Below are positions 1-12,310 of a stretch of 64,000 bases of DNA, in pieces (positions within the stretch are counted from its first letter, which is position 1; every line of letters begins with the position of its first letter). A model generated the notes under the pieces. It was given only the letters and a program-made list of their open reading frames with translations, made no database searches and was not told the DNA's origin. Made by a program: the position numbers and the translations under genes. Source of the stretch: Rhyzopertha dominica (taxonomy: Eukaryota; Arthropoda; Insecta; Coleoptera; Bostrichidae); NCBI GenBank assembly GCA_025024175.1, contig QCXZ01000047.1, positions 62,001-126,000 on the forward strand, written 5' to 3'.

Positions 1-535
1 AAATGCTGCTTTCTATTGTTTTAATGTGATTACTATAGTCACTCCTAATAAGTTCTTTAGATCGACGTCTTAATAAACAAAATTTGGCATAGTCCTCGGC
101 TTTTCTATAACACTTCCACCTTTTATGAAACTTTAATTTCTCTTTTACGACCTTAATTGTACTGGCTTTGAAATAATTAGGAAATTTATGATTAGTAATT
201 TTTTTCGGAACATGAGTGGAAATTAAATAATGAAGAGTATCGTACAATTGTTAGACCATGTCGTCTAGTTGACAGTTACGAAAGATGTCTTCCCACGAAA
301 TATTGTTCAGACAGGAATTCACAATATCATAATTACAATTTTTATAATTTAAAATATATGAAAAACCGTTGTCTAGAGTATTTAAACAATAAACAGAGAA
401 AATAAATTCAATGGTGTTGTGATGCAGATCTTCAGGTACAAATGATGACAGGCAGTGCCTTAGATCCTTAATAACGCACTCACTGTTACAGAGTACAAGC
501 AAAAACGCGAAATTGATAATGAAATTCACGTTCAC
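1..535 (-). pseudogene. LINE ORF2 remnant (endonuclease end and linker to RT), runs off the left edge
   Basis: Read on the minus strand, 535-251 is open and resembles the end of an APE-type LINE endonuclease, with a VPEDLHHNT stretch where the final D..H motif of the nuclease is expected. A TAA at 251 interrupts it. The same frame then continues to base 1 with FPNYFKAS and VVKEKLKFHKRWK, the basic linker typical of jockey-superfamily ORF2 between nuclease and reverse transcriptase. The reverse transcriptase itself would lie left of the window. The clade (jockey, RTE or similar) cannot be fixed from this fragment. It is non-functional as seen because of the internal stop and truncation. Confidence 0.6.
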
Positions 536-540
536 CGAAT

Positions 541-879
541 GATTTGGTACAGACTACCTGCCTAGAATGTTGCGGTACACAACCGCGGAAAGGTAGGTAG
601 AGGTGTCAGAAAAGCAAAACAAGGGTCGAGCAACTGGTTTAAGGAAAGAAAACTAAGAACTATTAGCTAGATTTATTGTGACAAGGGAATAATGGGGTTT
701 CAGACTTTTCTCCAAGGAAATTCATTATCTTGTATACCAATTCGTAAAAGAACGGGATTTGGACACCACTTTAAGGATGGGGTGCCTAGTTTGTATTGAT
801 TTGTAGATATTTAAAAGCGACATCATTAACTCCCAAAGCCGCGTAATTTGCAAGGAAAATATCAACTAACCCGTTTGCG
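541..879. other. unassigned spacer
   Basis: No coding similarity, RNA gene or clear repeat was seen between the LINE remnant and the pogo-type remnant. Confidence 0.4.
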
Positions 880-1420
880 ATCAATGAATATTTTAAGTTG
901 CGAAAGAAAATTCTTGACGAAGTGAAGCTGTATGGAAAATCCACACAAATTTGGAATTTGGGCAAAAACAACCTTCCCATGGATCCCACTAAAGCCAAGG
1001 TAGTGAGTCAAAAATGAAAACCTTGTTTTAGTATTACTAGCGCACCTGACCAGGAACACAACGACTGCATTGTTAGCTAATACTGATGGGCAAACAGGTC
1101 ACCCTCTTATAATTTTTAAACGACCCAACATGTGAGACCAGCGGCAAGCTCCGGATAATATTTATTAGCTAGCTAGCTAGCTTATGCGGCTTCAAGAAAT
1201 ATTTTTAAACTATTTCAAAAATACGCTTTTACAAGCCTATCAGAACCAAAAAACAAGTTCGGGCCATCTATGATGGGCACACGACTTATGTTTCCACAGC
1301 CGTCATAGAAATGGTAAAGCAAAAGAGCGTTGTAGTTCCTACAGCTCATACAACACACCTCCTAGAGCCTCTGTATATTTAGCTCGGTTAAAAGTAGATG
1401 GAACTAAAACTGTTTGCCCA
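880..1420 (+). pseudogene. pogo/Tigger/Jerky-type DDE transposase remnant
   Basis: Fragments in shifting plus-strand frames match the DDE domain of pogo-type transposases. IWNLGKNNLPMDPTKAK (about 950-1,005) corresponds to the usual NLDET.....P.K segment, but the first catalytic Asp-Glu is replaced by Gly-Lys. GHPLIIFKRPNM (about 1,098-1,133) matches the PPLIIFKG block. YDGHTTYVSTAVIEM (about 1,268-1,312) with THLLEPL matches the second Asp region and the HTTHLLQPLD block. Several stops and frame changes separate them. It is a dead copy and the element ends were not found. Confidence 0.6.
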
Positions 1421-2114
1421 GTTCATCACAGAAACCTAAAGTGACACAGAAGGCGCATCATTTCCAATGGCTGGTATCGTGCAATTCAATAGTGTGGTGG
1501 TTCCAAGAGAAAAAAATTGAATTGTATGCTCTGAAACGGTGAAGGAAACCCAACTCCAAGATAACAGCTGCGACCAGTGTCCTTCATACTTAACCAGGAA
1601 GGTGATCAAATGAAGACATAGAAAAACAAAATCTTTTNAGTATTTCTAATCTTCCACTTCGCTGTNTTCTGCAATNCTAACAATAAGAGGAAAGCCTCAC
1701 CTGTGACCACTCGGCTCCGACNTAGTAACAAGTCTCTGCCTTNTCGATATTCAGACAATGAACAGAAATTCATGNAGCTGATGATGCTANAGAGAAACAG
1801 GTTATTGAAGTTAACAAAAGACTCTTAAGTGTTTTTTGGGGGGGGGGAGGGGAAGGGAGTTCTAGGAAAAATGGTTGTGACTGGCTGATCGAACATTTTA
1901 ATTGCGCAAAAATGAATTTACTTGGTCGGAAATTAAAGAGTAGATGTAGATTCATCAAACGTAGTCAAAGTTCTACCTCCACCGACTTAAGAAACACTAG
2001 CANCCGGAATACAGCTCACTGTAAGGCTTGATGGTTTTAACACCACTTCACTTAAAAGTTCCTCCAGTGTTCTAATATCTTCTCTAAAAAATCTTTTGTC
2101 AGTTTTTAGATAGA
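1421..2114. other. unassigned, with Ns and a poly-G/A tract
   Basis: Contains most of the window's ambiguous bases (1,638-2,003) and a G-rich homopurine tract at about 1,834-1,858. No gene is supported. Confidence 0.4.
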
Positions 2115-2400
2115 AACACGTAATTGTTTATATTCACGATAACTTTCGAAAGACTTAATATATGAACTTGAAATTTGGCAAACATATAAATCTCAACTAC
2201 CCAAAGCGACTTATTGTTTGTGGGGTAAGTAGGGTATCGGGAAAGGGGGCGGAAACCCTTTTTGCAAATTTTTATTATTTTTTTTTCGTTTTAGTATTAT
2301 GTAGAAAATCAAATTTCTGTACAGAAAGCACTCCTGTAATTTTTTATTAAGTTAATAATTTTCGAGTTATTTGGAAAAAACCGATTTTAAAATTTATATA
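2115..2400 (+). repeat. dispersed repeat R-A, copy 1
   Basis: Shares with 4,265-4,470 the order 'acgataactttcgaaagac', an atataaatct block, 'gtggggtaagtagggtatcg' and an AT-rich tail. The two copies are in the same orientation about 2.1 kb apart. No ORF or terminal structure was recognised. Confidence 0.55.
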
Positions 2401-3545
2401 TTTTTGCTAATATCATGAGGACTGTTTGTCTTAGAAAAATTGTGTAGAGAGAAAAATGCTCAAAACATGATTACTAATCGTATAGTATATAATTTTGACA
2501 ATTGGATGTGGAAGTATTGATTCAATTTGCAGCGGTTTTTTAATTCTTATACGGAAATAAATGTCAAAAGACAAAATGTTCAGAAAACTGTATTTTTTCA
2601 CACTAACCGAGAATCGTCAGGCACGTCATTTTGGCATTAGCCCCCTTTGATCGGGTAATTGTCATTCTGATACGGTAAAAGATGTAAAAGTAATATGCAT
2701 GTAAGAAAATTGTTTCTTTTTAACTGTTATGAGTGGGTTAAAGGATGATCCATACTGGGTATTTTTCATTTTTTTGTATCTAACACTTAAGTTCTAGCCT
2801 CGGTCAAAATTCAGCTTTGTTTCTTCTTTTGCAACACATTTTATCGCTTTATGGTTGGAAGTATTTTGTATTCCTAATTTTCTAGGCCCACAGTATAACC
2901 ATAAAAAAGTCGATCGCAAAACAAATTGATGAACGGCTGATTGTAGGGTACCGTGAATGACAACATCAACCTTGGAGTGTCGCCGGATACGTTATTTTGC
3001 AATGATGACGATTTATTCGAAAGCAAATGCCGATAGACAAAAAACAGCAATGCAAGGCGTAAATTGGTAAATATTTATGGAAAATATGAGTGGTTTTAGA
3101 ACTCGAAAAGTAACGAATATAGAAACACAGACGCTACAGCGACTGCCAGTAGAAGGTTAATAAATAACATAGGCATACATATAACATAGAGCTCCGTAAA
3201 GCTGATTAAAATATATAAAGAAATACTTTATGAAAACAAGGCTTTATAAATTGCAGTACTCGAGAATCCTTTTAATTGTAAAAAATATTTTTAATTTATT
3301 ATTTCTTGGATGAAAATTTTTTTATTTACTACTTTTTAGAACGGCATGCGGCACTAAAAAGCGTCAGCAGTCTGATGTCACAAATCGTAATCTCAAGGTT
3401 CCACGGAATGATTTACATATATTGTGTTTATGACTAAAAATTAAGTACGCAACGAATTAAATTCTCCAGGGGATAATTTATTATTACCGGAAGTTAAGAT
3501 GTTAAGGAATCTATTATACTTTCTAACATTGTTTTAATTATTTTA
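2401..3545. other. unassigned AT-rich stretch
   Basis: No coding similarity or structural RNA was recognised on either strand. Confidence 0.35.
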
Positions 3546-3957
3546 GATTCTCCGTACCATGTACAGTACAGTGGCACTGGTCAATTCAATGGATGGCAGA
3601 TGCAATTAATAAGTGTATCATGAATTATACAGTAATACTATATATTAATATAAATAGCATAAACATATTACTTTGTAATGTTAGTTTCAATTTAACCCCT
3701 TGCTTAACCAAGCGGATCAATCATTTTCCCGTAAAACATTGTTATCCTAAACAATATATTACTATAGAAGTCCAATAAAACACTATATTATACAGTGGTA
3801 TATTCAAGAAAGCAATCTAATTAAACAAGTAGAGTAAAACGGAATAATATGCCATACTGTTGGACGCTTGACTTAGGCACACTACCACATACTTGTGAGT
3901 GCCAAGAACATGGACCACTTGTGGCCGGACCGTTTGCGCGTGGCTCAAATATCAAAC
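3546..3957 (+). repeat. direct repeat R-B, left copy
   Basis: Starts 'gattctccgtacc' and ends in 'ggccggaccgtttgcgcg'. It is repeated in the same orientation at 5,659-6,133 with indels and roughly four-fifths identity by eye. The pair brackets 1.7 kb that includes repeat R-A copy 2 and the DIRS-like fragment. It could be a dispersed repeat in tandem or the degraded long repeats of one element. No TG..CA ends were seen. Confidence 0.55.
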
Positions 3958-4264
3958 CGCTTGTGGCTGAGATATATTCCAAACGAAATAAGGTTATATT
4001 GGATCTATCATAAATTTCAGCACGGGCCCCAATTTGCTAGTCTGTAGGGTCAGGGAATGTGCAGGGCGGTATTCTGTTGGACAGGGGAACGATTGTGCCC
4101 AGCGATAACCGTAATCTTTGGGATAATTACTTCCACATCCAACGGATGGAAAGTATTGTATCCCAAAAAAATTTTTTATTTGATCATTCGCTTTAAAATG
4201 GTCGAAAACGCAAAAAACAAAATTTGAGTAAAAAAAATTCTTGTCTGTGTGTCTGTGTCTCTGG

Positions 4265-4470
4265 TTTTGTTTGTGGACACGATAACTCGAAAGACTTAAT
4301 ATATGAACCTGAATTTGGCAACCGTATAAATCTTAACTATTCAAAGCGACCTATTATTTGTGGGGTAAGTAGGGTATCGGGAAGGAAGCGAGAATTGGGG
4401 GGTTACTACCCTTTTTGCAAATTTTTATTTTTTAATTTTTTTTACGTTTTTGTATGTGATTAGTGGTATA
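4265..4470 (+). repeat. dispersed repeat R-A, copy 2
   Basis: Second copy of the repeat at 2,115-2,400. It is preceded by a TGTGTGTCTGTG-like tract, which is a common lead-in for such dispersed insect repeats. Confidence 0.5.
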
Positions 4471-4892
4471 ACTGCGAGTATTACTCGTTCTTATAAATTT
4501 TCGGTGCAGCAAACTGTTTTTCCTTAATATCTCCGAATATATTTCATATATTCAAAAAATGAAAATACCATAGGAAATAAAATTTCTCACAAAAAGTGTC
4601 TTAGAAACTTCATTCAAAGTTTTGACATTTTCGAAATATTTCCAAAAAAGCCTACTTTGGACCCTGCCCGTGCGATTCTTTTAAAATTTTGGAAAATCAA
4701 ATTTCTGATCAGAAAGCACTGTTGTATTTTTTTGTTCAGTTAATAATTGTCGAGTTATTTGTAAAAAACCGATTTTAAACTTACAAATTTGGTGAAGATA
4801 ATATTATGTAGGGGAAAAATATAGGCGGTCATGGAAGTAAAAATTGCAAACCGAAAAAATGGGGAAAGAACAACAATGTCACAGAACCTACA

Positions 4893-5510
4893 TTAACTGA
4901 TCACGCTCTTTTGTGCTAACTCTGATATGAGTTTTATTTTCTGATGCGCTAAACTTCCCGGTTCTAGGGGTACACTAATAAGGTGTTTCCACAAAGGATA
5001 TTGCATAACCTTTACCCAAGATAGTATAGTCTTATTGTCTGTAAATCGTTGCCATACATTGTAGTGAGTTTTCAACCTACCACTGTAAATGTTGGAACTT
5101 ACATTTAGAACTAATGGTTGCACCTCTTGTAGGGTTGCTTGCGTTGTTGCTCCTTCATCTTGAGTTTGTGGTACCTAGCCCGGTAGTATAAAGATGCCAA
5201 GATGGGTTTTTGATGTTGTTGCGAGTTTCCAGGGTTCGCATTAGGATAACCCGCTGTAGTAGATGTTGATGGAAGATTTTTTCTACACCGGGCTTTTACT
5301 TCCTTAAACTTTTCAGCGAAGTTTTTCCGCACAAAAACTCATGCGGCTTGCTTTCCATTACGATCTTCTTTACTGTTGGGTTTAAATGGCTTTCAATATA
5401 TTTCCTATTAGTAGTCATCATGTAAAACACATCACATAGGATCTTTCCGGCATTAACAACATTCAGCATGGGTTCCGATTTCACATCAGTTATAGGTTCA
5501 TCGTCTTTTA
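4893..5510 (-). pseudogene. DIRS-like retrotransposon fragment (gag tail into RT start)
   Basis: Three overlapping minus-strand frames together resemble the gag-to-RT region of DIRS-type retrotransposons. 5,484-5,296 carries NAGKILCDVFY with a following helix, like the AGR.L.D.HY block of DIRS gag. 5,332-5,111 is basic and rich in Ser/Asn/Gln, like the gag tail. 5,123-4,893 has SGRLKTHYNVWQRFTDNKTI and then LSWV, like the GRL..F...W...T.D..IL.WV segment at the start of DIRS RT. The frames are broken and neither the RT core nor the tyrosine recombinase is present. A different RT class with a similar pre-RT motif is possible. Confidence 0.5.
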
Positions 5511-5658
5511 AAATCTAATTTATTATACCTGCTAAGGCTGCCAGAGCTGTGCCCAAGTGACCCTGAATAGTAGATACATTTTTATTTTATCTGCATAGAC
5601 ATGCATTTTAATAATATAATCTGCTATATATTCTAACTACATTGCTGTATTTATTTCA

Positions 5659-6133
5659 GATTCTCCGTACCCTGTACAGTATAGTGGCACTGATCAATTC
5701 TCTGGATGGCAGATTCGAATAATAAGTGTATCATGAATTATAGATTATTATAAATAGCTCCTTGTGATGCTGGTTTCAATTTAACCGCTTGCTTATCAAA
5801 CTGCTTCGAATTAGACTAGTTATTGTAAAAAGTGGGCCATTAATTTTCCATAAAAACATTCTAGTCCTACTTAAAAATTCTTAAACATTCCACTATTACA
5901 TTACTATACAAACTAATAAAAAATTATATTATACAGTGGTATATTCAAGAAAGTAATTTTACTAAACAGTAGAGTAGGGTAAACCGGGGTAATATGGCTA
6001 CATCGAGTAATATGCCATACTTCGCTGGTAGTTTAGTTGGACACTTGACGTCACACACTACCACATACCCGTAAATAACAAGAACACGGATCACTTGTGG
6101 CCGGACCCTTTGCGCGTAGGTCAAAAATAAAAC
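5659..6133 (+). repeat. direct repeat R-B, right copy
   Basis: Matches 3,546-3,957 from 'gattctccgtaccctg' to 'ggccggaccctttgcgcg', with small insertions. Confidence 0.55.
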
Positions 6134-6689
6134 AGTTTGCCGTCCATCATATGTCATATGTACATGGCTAACTCAGTTACCTGAGCAGGTTCAATAAGGA
6201 GAATTGCAAAATTACTGGTAGGCTAATTTTCCGCGGACTTCCGTTGTCATAATAGGTATGCGACATTCAGCAAAACGAACTCGTGAACGAGTAACAATTT
6301 CACCATAGCTTTGGCCGAAAATTTAGAAATGAATGGATTTGTGAGTTGTACATGAACAGAATGTAATATTTATAAGGGTTATATGGGTTAATAAATACGA
6401 TTGATTTAATTATGCGACAAAAACGAAAAGAAAACATTTATTTAACTCACTTTCGTACAAAAATACAAGGTATACTGGTGAAATAAGTCAAAACATGTAA
6501 AAACCAATTTGTGTAATACATAATATAAACATCTTCTATCTCTGATTCAAAACTTTTATATAGCAGTTTTATTGTGTTTTCGACAAACGCAACTTTTTGT
6601 GCGATATAATTTACCCTAAAAATTTTCTATTAACTTCACTAAGAATTTGTTCCGCAATAGCCTACTGATATATTAAACATGGAGGAAAA

Positions 6690-7160
6690 GAAACAGTTTT
6701 TCAAAAATATCTCCTAGACAGGTTGATATCATTTTATCGAATTTTGGATATTATTATTTAAAGTGGAACCCGTTAAAATGATGCACTCATTTTTAAAATA
6801 AATGTTATGAGGGGGGGCGGGAGGTGGCCAATTCCTCACATTTTAGCCATCGGCTTTAAAAAGGGGAATTATTTTTTCCAAAATATCTGCTTTTTTAATC
6901 TTTGGGCCTTATAAACAAAAGAAGATACTCTATGTTCATGCCGCTAAAATTGAGCCTTTTCGAGAAAATAGCAGTTGAATGTTGCTTAACTACATCATTT
7001 GTTTTTATCAGATTGGCCGTGATAAATAATAAAACTGTGTTAGTTGTCTCTGTTATATTGACATTTTAATAATACATTAGATTACTTGTTGCAAAAATTG
7101 TGAAATGATGATAATAATAATAATGGAATATTCATAGAGTACGCTGACATGCATTTAATG
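6690..7160 (+). repeat. dispersed repeat R-C, copy 1
   Basis: Shares many blocks with 40,390-41,080, such as 'cagtttttcaaaaatat', 'ataaataataaaactgtgt' and 'tggaatattcatag'. It contains a short ATA/ATG microsatellite near 7,108. Non-coding. In the second locus the repeat is folded back on itself. Confidence 0.5.
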
Positions 7161-8456
7161 ATTTTATATAATTGAAACTTCTTATTTTGAAAATCGCTAT
7201 TAAAATTATTAAACGTCTTGACGAAATAACACTAAATTTTCAAGTATATTTTGAACCTACATCACTGATTAACAGTCTTTTTTAGAAAAGGTTTAGCGTT
7301 CAGGTGGCAATGATATTTATGTCAAATTAGTGACATCAGAATTACAATAGTCTATTGTAAGCTAAATTGATTGTAAAATTTAAATGTATGTAGATTATGC
7401 TTATTTTTGTAGCCGATGATGAGATTTCATTAATTACCTCGAAATCGGTTACCTTATAGAATAAAGGAATTTGGAGAAAATGCATTATTGTATTCATAAA
7501 TAATTAATAATTATGCATTTAATGAAAGTGTTCTATTCGGCCAATTGACTTTTTAGCCTGTATTAGTTTGGGGCGCTCTCCAGTAGATGGCGCTGCCAGA
7601 CCGATAATGATAGTCACTAAATAAATTACAGTACCTTTTAGAGCAAAATAGCTGGGGAAAGATATACACCGTTGTAAATGGCAAATGCGTTAAAATTAGT
7701 TTATGATAAATGATTTTTATTTTAACATATTGTACAGTTTATTCTCTACTTATAGACTAAAGAAATCGGAAATTAAATTACAATAATGTTAGCATAAGAA
7801 TGCCATACATTAAAATATAAATAATTACTGCAATTTGTAAGATAACTTATGGATGTAAAGCACTTTTCAATATTTTTCTAACCGCTATATTCCGTTAAAA
7901 TTTCATTTACATGACCATATATAAATGCTTTGAAACGTTGCCCAATGCAGGGTTTAGTTTTAAAGTATTTACGAGTTCAAACAGATTCCGCAAGCGGTTC
8001 AAAATACTAAATAAGCACGGCGATCACTAAACACCAATGAGCACGATAGTACTGAAGATTGCAGATTTATGGCTTTCTATTACAACAATCTCGTCAAAAA
8101 ACTTTTAATATATAAAACTCATGGATGCAATATGCAATTATAAATACAGTTCCTTGATTCTCATTTTTATTTCTTCCCAGAAAACCTATGGACAGTCAGG
8201 GTGAACAAGGTGAACGCTTTCTTAACATATCAAATATGGAGAAGCAGTATCAAGGCAAATAGAGTCCGAATATGCTAGCTGATTACTGTTGGACTCTTAA
8301 AAGGAACATTCCAGATGCTAAATACTCCAGAAAATCATAAACATTTACTCAGAATTCCTTGATCAAAGTTTAAAGTTATTTGATTTAATAAACATCCCAT
8401 CGAAAATTTGTAGTAGGTTTTATAAAACTATGTTGTGTTAAAAAAATTGCGCTGTC
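7161..8456. other. unassigned AT-rich stretch
   Basis: No gene or recognisable element was seen. A short GC-richer patch at 7,568-7,605 contains 'agatggcgctgcc' with no other context. Confidence 0.35.
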
Positions 8457-9589
8457 TAGGACATTTCATCGCCGTGTCAATTCATCGCCAGGATAGATGT
8501 CCACTTATCTTGAAATTCATAATGCTTAACAATTTCTGAGAACTTTAAATCTTTAAATGCTGTAGGTAGGTGCAAGGCTCAAGGTACAAGGGTACTTAAT
8601 TTTCCTACCTAACCAATTTTAAACGCAAATTCAGTTCTTCCCCAAAGACTATTCGAAGCGGGTGCAACTAATTCGTCTCAGAAGCTATGGAAGCAGAAAT
8701 TTTGAGCAAACGTAAAAAAGAAAAGTATAGTTACAATGGGCATTTGTATGTTTTTGATAAATGGAGCAAAAGCGATAAAAGTTTTCTATTTTAGCGTTTG
8801 TGAGCAGATGTGGCGGTGTAAAGCTAGAATTCACACCAGGAAGGAAGAAGTAATAAAGCAGGTAAATGTACATTCCCACGATTCTTCAGCTGCTAATGTG
8901 AAAGTGGCACGAGTAATAACAAGCATTAAACGTCGTCAATTAGGCGGCTCGGAAACAAGCTGATTGAATGTATGTGCTTTGTCTCCGTGAAGTGCCGTTT
9001 CGTCAGTTCCCGATTCATCAGTCGCTATATATTTACTTGCTTTTGTACCGATTCGTTAGTTGACCATTTAACAAATTTTGCGCAGTGCCGTTTCATCAGT
9101 TGAAAATTACCTGCGCCTAATTCATAGAAAATGACCACAAGACCGTAAAAAAGACACAGGTTCGGAGATAATATTTTAATTACACACCGGCGGGTCATTA
9201 GGTAGGTTGCACTAATCAATGGGATATTTACAGCACTTGGGATAGAAAGGGGTAGGGTAAATAAAGTGAAAATATTTTCTTATATTATTTTGTCCAATTT
9301 CTTAATTGGTTTGTAGTAACTACGTACTAATCTATGATTTCATTGGATAAGAGAAATATACTTGTAGGTTGTAGGTGTGAGAAGAGTTTAGGGAGCAGAC
9401 AATGTTTGAGAATAAATGCTTGGAAATTTTTGTGCAGACCTCAGTTTCAGTGTAGCAACCTGATAAGTGTAAACTATGGAAGTTAAAGCGATTGAATCAA
9501 AAAGAGGAAGAAGTATTATTCTTCCTTGCTATGGATATAGGTTGAACAAGAAAGAGATCTATAAACATTCTAACGTGTTTTTGAAGTGC

Positions 9590-9930
9590 TGCAAGCCAAA
9601 ATGTTCAGGAAGACATGGGGGCCTGCTGTCAAATTGAAGTATGCAGTTGCATGCCAATTTGTCAGGCTACAGGTCACTTCCTTTAGGAAGTAGTACTCGT
9701 TAATGCAGCTAGGTGGCTTTGTCAACATGTAATTGTAATGCTGACAGATGGCATTGCCATCTAAATTCTTACTTACATCATACCAAGCTTTTGGTATATA
9801 GGCAAAACCAGTTTTACTCCGTGCTGTCTGCACTAGATCTAAACTGTATTGTTGAGCTATACTGATAGCGAAATAGATCTACATGCAGTTGGTTGCGGTG
9901 CAGACAGCACAACACAGACATGCATTTTAA
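9590..9930 (+). mobile_element. hammerhead-ribozyme short retroelement (family HHR-1), copy a
   Basis: A plus-oriented copy of the dispersed repeat found also at 17,573, 24,550, 38,021, 42,481 and 48,598. In order it contains the 'gtcaaattgaagtatgcag' block, the 'ggcattgccatc' palindrome arm, a TTGGTATATAGGC TATA-like box, the ribozyme region, and the family 3' end GACATGCATTTTAA. The flanks are inside the MULE. No convincing target duplication was found for this copy. Confidence 0.65.
9842..9890 (+). ncRNA. degenerate hammerhead ribozyme (copy a)
   Basis: Aligned to the intact copies, the conserved CTGATGA is TTGTTGA, the 5' stem I strand is AACTGTA, and the cleavage triplet AUC is ACA. Stem II and GAAA (9,870-9,873) remain. 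Expected to be inactive. Confidence 0.55.
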
Positions 9931-10149
9931 CTCGTCTGAAGTTTTGAAATTCAACAAGCACCATACATGTGAACCTGACATCGCAAAAATGATGTAGAAT
10001 TGCCTTTTCAAAGCCAAAAAGTGGGTCGTGAAGAAGCTACAACAGTGCCTGGAATTTTTCGCGAATAGCTAATGAGTGTACAAGACATGGGACTAGATTT
10101 TGGCACGAGCGTTCCAGAATTTTTGTCAGTGAAATATTCATTATATCGG

Positions 10150-10960
10150 GCTCGACACAAGTTATTGTAATCCCTGAAAAATATAAAAGATTTCTTTTAA
10201 TTGATGATGGCTATGAAGAAATACTATTAGTGTTTTCAAAAACGGAGGAAACTTGTTACAGAACGCCGACACATTTTTTTGGAGATGGGACCTTCAAAAG
10301 CTGCTGTTCGTTGTTTACGCAGCTATACACAATATACGTGGATATTGGACATACAAGTGAAAGTACTAATGTAGAACCAGCGATTTATGCGTTACTTCCC
10401 AACAAAACTAAGGATACCTACATGGGATTTTTTAAATTCTTAAAAGTCAAAGTTCCCGATTTTACACCTAAAAAACTAATAGTGGGTCATAAACTGGCAA
10501 CAATTTGTGCTTTTCGTGAAGTGATTCCTAATGTTGATTTAAAAATATACAATTTTCATTTTAATCAGGCTATTTGGCGTAAAGTGCAAGAGCTTGGTTT
10601 GGTAAAATTATATCGAGAAAATAGTGAATGCAGAAGACATATTCGATCTTGTGCTTTAGCTCATAAGCCACCAGGATCTGTTGACGATTGGTTGGCTCCA
10701 TATAATGGAGTCAATTATAGAAGACCCAAGAATAACTGAATTTAATGATTATTTTGTATCACAATGGTTAGAAAGCGAACTATTTTGGGTGTTATTCTAA
10801 GAGACATCGAACTACAATTACTGTTGAAGGATGGCACAGTCGGCTAAATAAACAAAATAAAGGAAGTAATTCCGATATATGAGCTACTTAAAGCGCTGGA
10901 TGAAGAAGCAATCAATTATGATCGTAAGCGAACGACCAGAATTAAACTTTCATTAGGCTT
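10150..10960 (+). pseudogene. MULE transposase remnant
   Basis: The longest open part (10,230-10,739) has FFGDGTFKSC followed by FTQLYTIY, the first-Asp block of MULE transposases that carry the DGTF..P..F.QLYTIH signature. KKLIVGHKLATICAF sits where TDFE.A normally supplies the second Asp, so that residue is lost. NFHFNQAIWRKVQELGL matches the C..H/FHF.Q..WRKVQELGL block. Upstream, IPEKYKRFLLIDDGYEEILL reads in another frame. Downstream, a frame-shifted EGWH-like stretch and YKALDEEAINYDRKRT match the C-terminal end. Frameshifts and the missing catalytic residue mark it as dead. Confidence 0.75.
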
Positions 10961-11256
10961 TTTATGCGTATTTCGGTAACTGAGAGCATTCACACTGCTC
11001 CCCGAGAGCAGGTATAATACGATTCAATTGGCCCAGTTGCATTTTTTCTAATTTTTTGTATTTAATGGAGAGGAGTTGTAATGCTATTATGAAACAGATT
11101 TTTAATTATTTTTCACCATAACTTTTGAAACATTTCCCTTTTAATCAATTATTCATTTGTCGAATTCAATCATTTTATTTCTACTTAACTACCAAGTTGA
11201 AGCAAGTCATGAGAAAACCTGAGTTACAAACAACTGACAATCTATTTCTTCAAAGG

Positions 11257-12310
11257 CTACCATTGAGTAACATCACCTTTACTGTTTATGACAGCGGTTA
11301 TTCTTCTTGGCATTGTATTCACTAAATTCTGGCAATCTTGTGGTGTGAACTTATGCCATATGAATTGAAGTTTATGGCTTAATTCGGGAATCGATCTGAC
11401 AAGAGTTGCGCGCAGTTGTTTTTTCAAAGAGTTTCTATAGGAGAAACGTCAGGACTACTGGATACCCATTTTAAAAGTAGAATACTGTTGTCGGTGAATC
11501 ATGTAAAGATTTTTTGGATACATGACATGCAGCGCCATCTTATTGAAAAACAAAATCATTTCCTGACGTCAATGACTCGTCCCTAGTGGATAGCAAAGAT
11601 TCACTTAAGATATTAAGATATTTTTCGGTGTTCACAATGCTTTCAATGAATTGTAATTTTCCTACTCCTCTTGCAGACATTGATCTCCACACTATAACAG
11701 ATACTGGATATTTAACTTTTCTCTTCAGACAATCTGGATGATAAATTTCATATGTTTGCCGAATAACTCTGCTGCGCTTGTCGTCTACACAAACTTCAAA
11801 TCTAGACTCGTCGCTCCAATGTACACTGTTCCATTGTTCAGGACTCGAAGTTCTGTTCTTTTGCCCACTTCAACCGATTTTTTGTTGCGTTGTTAACAGT
11901 AGCTTTTCCTTGGCCTAGATAATAAAAACACATTTTTGTTGAAAACATTTCAAAAGTTAAAAGCAAAAGATTTTACCTTGTAAGTTCCAAAACACAATCT
12001 TTGTGCCTACTGGTGACGTGGATCTTGAAACGTGTCTTCCTACAGCATCACTCTAAAGTGTGCTTAGTTGACCGTAGTTTGCCCTCCTGTTCTGTTTAAT
12101 TATTCGTTTCAACGCCCTCCGATCAGTATCAGTAAGTGCACTTTCTTTCACATATCTCTGTTTAGGCTCGATATTATTGCTTGATTTGAATAACTGCACT
12201 ACGTTGTGAACACTGTATCTTGACAACCCCAATAACTGTCCAATTTCTGCATTAGATCTGCCAGATTTATATAAACTAATAATAATTGAACGAATGATTT
12301 ATAATAAAAA
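11257..12310 (-). pseudogene. Tc1/mariner transposase remnant
   Basis: On the minus strand, fragments follow the order of a Tc1-like transposase. At the N-terminus is the HTH segment SLYKSGRSNAEIGQLLGLSR and a second helix block TDTDRRALKRIIKQNRR. A central piece has WSDESRFEVCVDDKR, with the first catalytic Asp of WSDES, then MSARGVGKLQFIESIVNTEK, then a broken FQ*DGAACH where FQ.D..PCH carries the second Asp. The tail ends NSKGDVTQW before a stop at 11,257. At least three frameshifts or stops interrupt it. It lies inside the MULE in antisense orientation to the MULE transposase. Confidence 0.75.

Noticed and set aside
1152..1180. TAGC tandem repeat as a possible regulatory site
   Set aside because: A short microsatellite without other context.
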